17,199 bases of DNA, taken from Alectoria sarmentosa (Eukaryota > Ascomycota > Lecanoromycetes > Lecanorales > Parmeliaceae). A program made the position numbers and the translations under genes. How positions within the stretch are numbered: position 1 is the stretch's first letter; each line of letters begins with the position of its first letter. The stretch is from positions 1-17,199 of the forward strand of contig WOGZ01000528.1 in NCBI GenBank assembly GCA_009733775.1, written 5' to 3'. Below, one piece after another: positions 1 to 8,070 of this stretch. The notes below the pieces were generated by a model. It worked only from the letters and a program-made list of their open reading frames with translations. It did not search any database and had not been told where the DNA came from.

Positions 1-326
1 TTAAAAATCGTTTATTTATAAATTATAAATTCGAAAATGTTAAATTTATTAATATAATTCGTAAAAAGAATAAAAATAGCGAAAACTTTTATTAAAAAAT
101 TAAATAATAAATTACGAAGATTCGAAATAATGAGATTTTTATAATTATTAAATATTTTTCAAATAATTTTATATTTGAAATGTTTTTGCATAATTTTTTT
201 TATAATAAATTTCGAAAATATCGACGAAAAGAAAACGACGATAAATTTGATAATTAATATAATAAATTTAATAAATATTATAAATACACGCATTGCAATA
301 ACGATAATATAAGATTTTTAAAAACG

Positions 327-385
327 ATTAACGATTAACGATAATCGAATATTCGTTAACGATAATCGATTTAACGAATTAATCG
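327..385. repeat. Short CpG-containing tandem motif (GATTAAC / TTAACGATAATCGA)
   Basis: GATTAACGATTAACGATAATCG contains two adjacent 7-bp GATTAAC-type units. The 14-mer TTAACGATAATCGA then occurs exactly at 335-348 and again at 356-369, a 21-bp period. The variants ATCGATTTAACGAATTAATCG follow. The cluster stands out from its surroundings because it is internally repetitive and keeps every CpG. It is probably a small degenerate tandem repeat with no visible function. Because the motifs are partly self-complementary, it also contains weak inverted repeats. Confidence 0.5.
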
Positions 386-2220
386 AAATTATAAATTTAA
401 CGTTTAATAATATAATAATACGTTGCTTATTTAATGCTTTTTTTATAATAAATATTAATATAAAAAAACGTTAACGTTTATTTAAAACTCGTAAGTTTTA
501 ATTTTCTCTTCGAAATTTATAAAAGATAATCATTTTCTAACGAAATGTATATCGTTAACGCGAATAATCTTTTTTTTAATTAAATTATAAAGACGAAAAA
601 TGAATTCGTTTTTATAATTTAAAAGAATACACTTCTCGTTTTTATTTATAGTTTTTTTAAATTCGCCTTAAAGCGTAAACGATAAAATTAATAATAAAAA
701 AAAATTACGATAATAAAAGGTTTTTAAAAATATAATAATGATTTTAATATTAAAAAAACTTATCGTTAAATAAATAATTATAATCATTATTTCAAATTGA
801 AAAAATTTATTAAAATTGAAATTTAATAAAATTGAATATATTTTATTTATCAAAGTTTAATTAAATCGCTCGACGACTTTATTTATTTCGAAATTGTTTA
901 TAATAATGAATTTTTATTTAATACTCGCTTAAATAAGATATTTAAAAAAGATTTTATTAATATATTCGTTTTCATTATCGAAATAAATTTAATAAATTTA
1001 ATAATCGCGAGATTTTAAATAAGTTTTAAAACGTAAAAATATAATAAAGATTTAATTTTTATAGCGAATGTAATAAACTTTAAAATAATAAATAAAGTTA
1101 TTTTTAAACGTTATAAAATATTTATAATCGTTGAAATTAATAAAAATCAAAAATTTAATAAAATCGTTATAAATAAATTCGTTTAATATAATATCGAGCA
1201 TTATAAAATTATTATAAAAAACAATTTTTTAACGATTTATTATATAATATTTATAAATATATTTCTTAATAATGTTTTTGAAAAAATTCACATTTATAAT
1301 AATATTAAAAAATTTATTAAAATTTCATTAATTTAAATAACTTATACGAATATATTATAATTAATAAATCGAATTTAAAAAACGCTATAAGCGATTAAAG
1401 CATTATTATCTTTTCATAAATTTGAAAAAAAAACAAATCGCGACTTCGCGTATCGATTAACGTTATATTATTTTAAATTAAAACATAATTTTTTTTATAA
1501 AAGACGATTTTAATATTAATATTTAAAAAAATCTTAGTTGATTAAAAATTTACGTTTATATTAAATATATATAAAATATTAAAAATCGTTAAAATAACGT
1601 GTTTATTATTAATATTATAATTAAGGTTAATAATATCGTAAATAAAAGATTAAACTTTAACGTTTTTAATGTTTTTAAATAAATCAAGATTAAATTTTAA
1701 TATAAATAATAAATATTTAACGATTAATAAAAAATGATAAATGCAATCAAAATCTATTATAATTCGAATATTAAGATTTATAAATTTAATAAACGATAAA
1801 CTTTTATTTAAATTAATAAGATTTTTTTTTCGTTTTTATTTTAATTTGCTTAATTAATTATATTCAAAAAATTAAAATTATTTAAAATGAAATTCAAATA
1901 ACTTTAATCGTTTAATTCGTTTAAAAATGTTATATAAATATAAAGACAATCGTTTTTCTCTAAAATATACGTTATATTAACATTAATATAATTATTTTAT
2001 TTTAAAATAAAGACGTTAAATAACGCTTCTTCGATGCGTTTACGTTTAATATTTAAAACATTAATATTTATATAAATAATATTAATTTGCGTCTTTTTTT
2101 ATTTTTTAAATTCATTTATAAATTTTTTAAATTTTAAATAAAAGAATTTAATTCAACATTTAATAAAAAAATGTTTAAATTTATAATTAATAATTTTAAA
2201 AAAAATATAAGTTTCGCGAT
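386..2220. other. Featureless AT-rich stretch
   Basis: No gene, RNA gene or clear repeat is visible. Stops are dense in every frame. The longest open run, on the minus strand at 668-853, starts with TTG and encodes a low-complexity Ile/Phe/Leu/Asn/Lys peptide expected from AT-rich noise. A CpG-dense spot at 1439-1450 (CGCGA-CT-TCGCG) can form a 5-bp hairpin. A rare CC lies at 666-667 and a rare GG at 1625-1626. Any transposon once present here has decayed beyond recognition by eye. Confidence 0.6.
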
Positions 2221-2390
2221 TGTTAAAAAATATATAATAAATATCGTATATAAGTTAATTAAGTATTTAAGAAATACGAGAGAATCGTGTTTTTAAGTTT
2301 ATTCGTTAAAATAATGTTAAGACACGATTAATTTTAAAGTTGATTTTAGAATTAATTTTACGTACATTACGCGAAAAATTAATTTTCAAT
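2221..2390. repeat. Direct repeat, copy A (left flank of minisatellite locus)
   Basis: This copy aligns without gaps to 3691-3820 over its first 130 bases, with 10 mismatches (about 92% identity). Nine are transitions, and in seven of them A has G where B has A. The single transversion is at 2233. All five CpGs in that stretch (2245, 2277, 2286, 2304, 2325) are conserved. After 2350 copy A lacks about 24 bp present in B, then rejoins it at ACGTAC..ACGCGAAA. The copy holds an inverted repeat, AATCGTGT (2283-2290) with ACACGATT (2322-2329), also kept in B. It starts TG and could end CA at 2387-2388, as an LTR would, but I see no matching target-site duplication, so LTR status is unproven. It could also be a segmental duplication or a subunit of a larger repeat. 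Confidence 0.85.
2283..2329. repeat. Inverted repeat in copy A
   Basis: The arms are AATCGTGT (2283-2290) and ACACGATT (2322-2329), separated by 31 bases. In copy B the arms extend to 11 bp; in A the next pair is T with G. Retention in both copies probably reflects shared descent plus protection of the CpG inside each arm, so it is not evidence of selection by itself. Confidence 0.6.
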
Positions 2391-2450
2391 ATTTTCTTAT
2401 AACGTTAAAAGATAACGTATATAATTGTTTTAACATTTTTTTATAATAAT
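2391..2450. other. Junction between copy A and minisatellite
   Basis: This is a short AT-rich linker without coding potential. It leads into the ACGTTACGAT motif that begins the first higher-order unit of the tandem array. No primer-binding-site-like sequence complementary to a tRNA 3' end is apparent, although heavy C-to-T change would mask one. Confidence 0.4.
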
Positions 2451-3120
2451 ACGTTACGATGTTTTAATATAAGAACTTTTTTCGCTTTATAATATAAAAA
2501 GCTTAATAAAAATTTAAGAAATGTCGTTTTAATATAAAAATTCGTTTTTCTTTTTAATACGAAAATTTAATTGAAATTTGAAAATTGTCGCTTTAATATA
2601 AAAATTTGTTCTTTTTTGTGATACGAAAAATTGTTTTAATGTAATTTTTTTTTTTCGTTTTATAATACGAGAAGTTTAATAAAAATTTGAGAAATGTTAT
2701 TTTAATGTAAGAATTTGCTTTTTTTTTAATATGAGAATTCAATTATTATAACGATACGTTACGATGTTTTAATATAAGAATTTTTTTTCTGTGATATGAG
2801 AAGTTATTTTGATATAGAGATTTATTTCTCTTTATAATACGAAAAGTTGTTTTGATATAATAATTTGTTTTTTTTTGTGATATAAAGAGTTTAATAATAA
2901 TTTGAAACTTAACGTCTTAATTAAAAGCGTAATTTTCTTTATATAAAAAATTTAATTCGAATAAAGATTTGTTTTCTTTAATAATATAAAAAGTCGTTTT
3001 AATATAAAAATTTATTTTCTTTAATAATATAAAAAGTTATTTTAATATAAGAATTTATTTCTCTTTATGATATAAAAAACTTAATAATAATTTGAGATTT
3101 AACGCTTTAATTAAGGGCGT
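2451..3120 (+). repeat. Degenerate G-skewed minisatellite, units of about 43 and 65 bp
   Basis: Units carry the core TTTTAATATAAGAATTT, then a T-rich run, then TATAATACGAGAAG or TGTGATATGAGAAG. Core starts lie near 2462, 2527, 2591, 2634, 2700, 2767, 2807, 2850, 2997 and 3040. Spacing is about 43 bp, or about 65 bp when a linker of the type TTTAATAAAAATTTGAGAAA is inserted. A higher-order period is also visible: ACGTTACGAT plus the following core occurs at 2451 and 2756 (305 bp apart). A second block beginning TTAATAATAATTTGA is at 2891 and 3081 (190 bp apart). By hand count over 2461-2940 the plus strand has 57 G against 28 C, unlike the flanks. No frame stays open. Several plus-strand TpG steps survive, so the ancestral strand was probably richer in G than in C. 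Its function is unknown. Confidence 0.8.
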
Positions 3121-3289
3121 TTTCGATATTATTTTGAAAAACTTTTAAGATTTAATTTTTTTGTTTATAAAAAGCTCGATAAATTTGAGACTTTTTTTTT
3201 ATTATTATTATAAAAAGATTAATAAAAAATAAAAATTTATTTCTCTTTTTTATTATAAAAAACTCGTTAAATTTAAACTTTATACGATA

Positions 3290-3520
3290 TTCGATAATAT
3301 AAAACGAAATATTTTATGCGAAAAAACTTATTACTCATATAAAGAGATTGAATACTTTATATAAAAAAATTTAATTCGATATTTTATAATTATATAAAAA
3401 AAAAAAAAAATATTCGATAATATAAGATTGAATGTTTTATATAAAGAAATTTGAAAAAATGCGAGATTCGATAATATAAAACGAAATGCTTTATACGAAG
3501 AAATTTAATTCGATATTTTT
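3290..3520. repeat. Second tandem family, about four degenerate copies
   Basis: Four related copies follow the pattern TTCGATAATATAA, then AACGAAAT or GATTGAAT, then NNTTTATNNNAAGAAATTT. They begin near 3290, 3333, 3413 and 3467. A 21-base stretch at 3290-3310 recurs exactly at 3467-3487. The 19-mer AAATTTAATTCGATATTTT is exact at 3367-3385 and 3501-3519. Copies are 43-80 bp long, and an A15 tract (3396-3410) expands the second. The unit differs from the 2451-3120 minisatellite, so the interior between copies A and B holds two separate tandem families. No coding frame is present. Confidence 0.75.
3396..3410 (+). repeat. A15 homopolymer tract
   Basis: Fifteen consecutive A residues lie inside the second unit of the 3290-3520 array. 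The tract probably arose by slippage. A retroposon poly(A) tail is an alternative, but nothing upstream looks like such an element. Confidence 0.7.
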
Positions 3521-3690
3521 TGTATTTAAATTACGATAAATTAATTCGTCGAAAGTTACGAATTAAAAAAAACGAATTGTCGCAATATAATAATGATTCA
3601 TTTTAGATTATTATTAATAAAATATTTATATAAAAAGTGCGATTTGAATAAATGTTATTTTTTTAATCGTTATAAATCGATTTTATAATT
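3521..3690. other. Linker between second tandem family and copy B
   Basis: This is AT-rich spacer with no gene. A small inverted repeat, AATTCGT (3543-3549) with ACGAATT (3558-3564), is present. The sequence just upstream of copy B does not resemble the sequence upstream of copy A, which places the left repeat boundary at 3691/2221. Confidence 0.4.
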
Positions 3691-3797
3691 TGTTAAAAGA
3701 TAGATAATAAATATCGTATATAAATTAATTAAGTATTTAAAAAATACGAGAAAATCGTGTTTTTAAGCTTATTCGTTAAAATAATATTAAAACACGA

Positions 3798-3837
3798 TTA
3801 ATTTTAAAGTTAATTTTAAAATTAACTTTAAAATTAA
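3798..3837. repeat. 40-bp perfect palindrome in copy B
   Basis: The left half is TTAATTTTAAAGTTAATTTT and the right half its exact reverse complement, with the centre between 3817 and 3818. The right half overlaps a second perfect palindrome of 26 bp at 3829-3854, centred between 3841 and 3842. Together they are alternating TTAATTTTAAAG/CTTTAAAATTAA blocks able to form mutually exclusive hairpins or cruciforms. Copy A has only one TTAATTTTA-type block, so this is either an expansion in B or a contraction in A. Confidence 0.85.
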
Positions 3838-3854
3838 CTTTAAAGTTAATTTTA
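3829..3854. repeat. 26-bp perfect palindrome overlapping the 40-bp one
   Basis: TAAAATTAACTTT (3829-3841) is followed directly by its reverse complement AAAGTTAATTTTA (3842-3854). It shares nine bases with the 40-bp palindrome, so only one of the two hairpins can form at once. Confidence 0.8.
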
Positions 3855-3888
3855 CGTACGTAACGCGAAAGACTAATTTTTAATAAAA

Positions 3889-3998
3889 GCTAATATTAAA
3901 ATAACTTAAATTCTTTAACTTCTTTTTAATAAAAAATAGCGTTTACAAAAAATAACGTTTATAAAAAACTTTTATAAATTAATAATAATAATTATAAT
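3889..3998. repeat. Dispersed 110-bp module, copy 1 (more decayed)
   Basis: This module aligns without gaps to 11155-11264 at an offset of 7266. There are 14 mismatches in 110 bases (87% identity) and every one is a transition. At 11 sites (3911, 3927, 3929, 3930, 3932, 3936, 3948, 3952, 3967, 3993, 3998) this copy has A/T where the other has G/C. At three (3890, 3913, 3919) the reverse holds. Both CpGs (3940, 3956) are conserved. It directly follows copy B, so it may be the 3' part of the same repeat family, cut off from copy A. No open frame crosses it. Confidence 0.85.
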
Positions 3999-5674
3999 AA
4001 ATGTTATAAAAAATAAATAAATTAACGTTTTCGTTAATAATGTTTATTATTATAATAAAAATAAATGTTTTAATATAACGTATAAAATAATGAAATTGTT
4101 TTTATAATAATAAAAATAATAATAATAAATAATCGTTAAAGATTTTTAACTTTAAAAGTCTTTTATATATAAATTAAGCGTAACATAATTAATATATATA
4201 AACTTTAAATCGATAAAGTTATTTTGCGCGATTTATTTCTTTTCTTTTTTTAAATTAATATCGTTATAATGAAAAATGTAAACGTAATAAATACTTGTTT
4301 AAAAAAAGCTTTAACGATTTTTGCGATTTTAATAATTTTCATCTTATTTATAATCGAAATAAATGTTTATTTACGCTCGTAATCGTTAATTAAATTTATC
4401 GTATAAAATAAATTTTCGAATTTATATTAAACGTTATACTTATATTTTTAATTTTTTTATTTAAATAAATATTTAAACTTTTTTCGCGTAATTCGTTTAT
4501 TTATAATCTTTTTTATTTTAAATTTATTATTAAATTTATTATCTTTATTATAAACGAACGACGATTTTATATTAATCTTTTTTTTTATATAAATTTAAGT
4601 TTATTATTATAATAACGAATTTTAATTAAGCGATTAATGTTATCGAATAAATTTTTATAATAAACGAAAATTGTAATCGATATATAAAAAATTCGATTTT
4701 AATTAACATTTTAAAAAGATTTATCTTTTATTAAAATAACTCTTTATTCGATAAATTTAAAATAAAATATTTATAATATAACTTAAAATAAGTTTCGTTC
4801 TTTTTTTTAAAATTAATAATTAAATGTTTAAAATTATATCGAGCTTTTATAAAAATGAAAGCGAATATTATTATGTCGTTCGCTTTTTCTCGCTTAACAA
4901 AACGAAATTTATTAAATACTTTTTTAAATAAGTTTTTCGCAAATAATATATTTATAACATTATTAATTTTAAATTTATAACATAATTTATGAAATATTAA
5001 ATTCGTGATATTGTTAAATAAATTGTTATTAATAATTTGAATATAAAATAAAATCTCATTTCATTTATTATTTAATTTAATAATTAAATAAAAACGTAAT
5101 ATTATTTTTATCGTTTAATTAATTCGTTCGAATTAATTGTTTATTTAAAAATAATAAATAATAAACGTTAAAAATTTGATTTGTAATTTACTAAAGACTT
5201 TTTTTCAGAAAATTAATATAAATCTTTATTCTTTATTATTAATAATATTTTTCGATATATCTTAATTGTATTATAATAAAATACGTAATATTATTTTAAT
5301 TTATTACGTAATAAATTAAATCTTTTTTTTAACATTAAAAGATTTTTTTTAATAAACTTATATATAATAATGAATAAACAATTCATTTTTGTTATAAAAA
5401 TAAATAAAGCGATAATGAAATTTATTATTATGATATAAAAAGAAATAATTAAAGTTGCGATCGAAATGAAAAATTCGTAAAATTTATGTCTTTTAATTTA
5501 ATTAAATTAATAAAAAAGATAATAAATTATATAAATATATAAGTTTTTAAATAAATGTCGAATGAAAATTATATAAATTAATTTGTTATAATATTTATGA
5601 TAATTTTTATAATTAAAAAGATTATTTTAAAAAAGATATTCTATTTATAAACAAATTAATAACTATTTAAAAAT
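3999..5674. other. Featureless AT-rich stretch with one small hairpin
   Basis: No gene or RNA gene is visible. The first 150 bases are dominated by AATAAT/ATTATT simple sequence. The remainder has the window's usual composition: stops in all frames and C mostly in CpG. I see no tandem array or long direct repeat here. Confidence 0.55.
4021..4038. repeat. Small hairpin ATTAACG-TTTT-CGTTAAT
   Basis: Arms of 7 bp (4021-4027 and 4032-4038) enclose a TTTT loop. They sit inside a broader, imperfect inverted arrangement of ATAATAAAT and ATTTATTAT simple sequence. The hairpin is AT-rich and weak; no adjacent gene suggests a terminator. Confidence 0.4.
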
Positions 5675-5815
5675 AAAAACAATTTGTTGACAAATCAAAA
5701 ATTGTTAATAAAATATTGAAATATTGTTAACGCATTATTAACACGTTATTAACATTAACAATTTATTGTTGAAAAATTGTTGAAAAATTGTTGATAATTT
5801 GTTAATTAAGATTTT
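5675..5815. other. Patch retaining TG/CA, with TTGTTGAAAAA repeats
   Basis: By hand count over 5681-5810 there are 12 TG and 6 CA but only 2 CG. Bases 1-300 have 7 TG, 5 CA and 12 CG. The patch is built of TTG/CAA words: TTGTTGACAAATCAAAAATT, several TTATTAACA units near 5734-5760, then TTGTTGAAAAA units. It is either less mutated than its surroundings or was built by slippage after the mutation phase. It has no open frame and no gene neighbours. Confidence 0.55.
5765..5797 (+). repeat. 11-bp tandem repeat ATTGTTGAAAA, about 3 copies
   Basis: ATTGTTGAAAA occurs exactly at 5765-5775 and 5776-5786, and a third diverged unit, ATTGTTGATAA, follows at 5787-5797. The intact TpG steps suggest the repeat expanded late or escaped mutation. 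Confidence 0.75.
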
Positions 5816-6019
5816 AATTATTGACGCGTTATTGTTATTATCGCGTTTTTAACTTTTTGTTAAAGCGCGATATATAAACGATAGAATTTTCGTAAAATAT
5901 GTGTTTATTCGAACATTTTTTATTTTATTATAAACGAAATGCAAATGCGTTATTTATTTTCGTCGTTTACGTAATAAATAAAATCTTTTTATAACATAAA
6001 TGAAATTTTAATAACAATT

Positions 6020-6103
6020 TAAATAACGAAAATTTTTATTTAAATAACGAAAGTTTTTATTTAAGTAATAAAAGTTTTAATTTAAATAACGAAAGTTTCT
6101 TTT
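6020..6103 (+). repeat. 21-bp tandem repeat, four copies
   Basis: TAAATAACGA starts at 6020, 6041 and 6083, with the variant TAAGTAATAA at 6062, an exact 21-bp period. Each is followed by AARTTTTTATT-like sequence. Differences between units are few and mostly G/A or C/T. The repeats are contiguous with no unique spacers, so this is a minisatellite and not a CRISPR array. No function is evident. Confidence 0.8.
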
Positions 6104-8050
6104 GCGAAAACATTTTTGAAAATAATGATTATAATAATAATAATCGTTATTATAATAAATTTTAATATAATAAAAAGTCTTTTTTAATAAAAATCGTTGA
6201 AATAAATGTGTTTTAATCGTTATTTAAAATCGTTTGACATTTTCACGAGAATAACATAATAAATAAATATTTTCTTCGTTATTGAAAAATTTATTATCAT
6301 AAATTTCGGCAAGTTGTTTATATTATTATATAACGCATCGAATATTTTTTTAAATCGATTTAAAAATGTTATTATAATAAAAGTTTATAATAAATGTAAT
6401 AAAACATTAAATATAATATTCGATTTATTAATTTTATAATTGAATTCGAGATTAAACGTCGATAAACATTAAAAGACACGAATAAAACGTAAATTGAATT
6501 TATTAATATTAATAATGTTTAAAATAATTTATTTAAAAATAAATATTGCTATCGAGTGATTTATATAAATTATTATCGATAACTTTTAATTGAATTTAAT
6601 TATATAACGAATTCTTTTCACGATTTATATTATGTTAACGATTTTCAATTTTATAAATTAATAATTATATTCAATAATGTTAAAGCATTTATTAAAAAAT
6701 ATAATAAATTATATATTCGTTCGTGTTATTTTATTAACATCTTTTGAAATTCGATTTTATTTAAAATAATAAATTATAATAACGAATTTTCATTTCTTAA
6801 AAGCGTTTAAGTTTATAAATAAAAATTTTATGAAATCGTAATGTATTAAAAAAGAAAAAATATCGAAAGCTTTTTATAATTTACGAAAAGTTTCAACTTT
6901 TGCTTTTATAAGCGCGTAAAAGATTATTTTAATAATGAATCGTTTATAAATAGATTTTTTATTATCAATCTCGAATTCTTTAATAAATATAATCTTTCGT
7001 TTTTATAATAAATTAATTAATTAAGCATAACGAAATATTAATAACTTAAATTATTTCATAAATTTTAAATAAATTTTAAGATTTTATAACGTTTTTAAAA
7101 ACTTTAAATTGATAATAACATGAATCTTTTTTTAAAAAATTAACATTTTTAAATTATCGATTCGTTATCTTAATAAAATAATCGAAAGATAATCGATAAA
7201 TAATTTAATAGAAAATAAATTCATTTTTTAAATACGAAAAAGTTCGAAAACTTATCGTAAATAATTAAAATGTTTTTATAACGTATAACAAAAAAAAAAA
7301 AAATTATTCACGAATGCTTTAATAAAATTCTTAAATTATTATAATATAATATCGATTTTTTTTTAAATATACGAAGACGATTTTTTATATTTTATAAAAG
7401 CGATAACAAATTCTTTTTATTCTTTATAATTAATTATCGTGAATTTATAACGATCATTGCGTGTTATAAAAAATTAATAAAATTAATCGATAACATTTAT
7501 AATAAATAAATATGAATATTTTAACAATAATAAATGATTTTTAATTATAACGATAAAGAGTAAAAATTTATTTTAGCAATTTTATTAAATTCGCGAATAT
7601 TTATTATAATACGTTTTTTACGATTATTAAACGTATTTTTTTAAATCACGAAAACAAAATAATTATAAAACGTGAACTGTTTAATTTACGTTATCTTTTA
7701 TTTTTTATAAAATTTATTAAATGTAACATTAATAACTTTCTTATTCTTTTATTTTATCGAATATATTTTAAAAAATTTAAACGTTATATTAAATTTTAGC
7801 GAAATGAATATTTATTTCTTTTTTAAAATGTTTATTATTTGACTTTAATCGACGAAATTCTTTTTAATATTCATTAAATAATCGAGTTACTAAATTCGTT
7901 ATTTTAATTTTTATATAAATCGTTACTTCGTTTAATATAACATATTTTAAATATAAATCGATCGTAATAATTATATTATTGATATTATTTATATTAATAA
8001 AAGTGTTTGTTAAAGACTTTTTCAGATCGATATAAAAGTCGTTTATTATA

Positions 8051-8070
8051 ACAATTATAACAATAATTGT
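8051..8070. repeat. Hairpin ACAATTAT-AACA-ATAATTGT
   Basis: Perfect 8-bp arms (8051-8058 and 8063-8070) enclose a 4-base AACA loop. No gene is nearby, so it is reported only as a structural motif; such short AT-rich hairpins are expected by chance in this composition. Confidence 0.4.

Larger units (their letters stand above)
3691..3884. repeat. Direct repeat, copy B (right flank of minisatellite locus)
   Basis: This copy is homologous to A at a constant offset of 1470 bases for the first 130 positions. At seven sites A keeps G and B has A, two of them in a TpG (CpA on the other strand) and five in ApG (CpT on the other strand). This is the direction expected if B lost more bases to C-to-T change. 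B carries about 24 extra bases of TTAACTTTAAAA-type sequence, which form long palindromes, before rejoining A at ACGTAC/ACGCGAAA. The inverted repeat AATCGTGTTTT (3753-3763) with AAAACACGATT (3789-3799) has 11-bp arms. B runs directly into the 3889-3998 module, which A lacks. Confidence 0.85.

Noticed and set aside
668..853. 61-codon open reading frame on the minus strand (TTG start at 853, TAA at 668)
   Set aside because: It starts at TTG, which is not a usual eukaryotic start. The peptide is a low-complexity Ile/Phe/Leu/Asn/Lys string, there is no ribosome-binding or promoter context, and an open run of this length is expected by chance in about 34,000 six-frame codons at this composition.
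2221..3884. Intact LTR retrotransposon
   Set aside because: The flanking direct repeats exist, but I see no target-site duplication, primer-binding site, polypurine tract or any reverse-transcriptase, integrase or gag remnant. The interior is tandem repeat, so only a non-autonomous or non-LTR explanation remains open.
4021..4038. Rho-independent transcription terminator
   Set aside because: The 7-bp stem is AT-rich, no gene lies upstream, and the genome is inferred to be eukaryotic.
6020..6103. CRISPR array (regular 21-bp repeats)
   Set aside because: Units are directly adjacent with no unique spacers, no cas-like genes are present, and the sequence looks eukaryotic.
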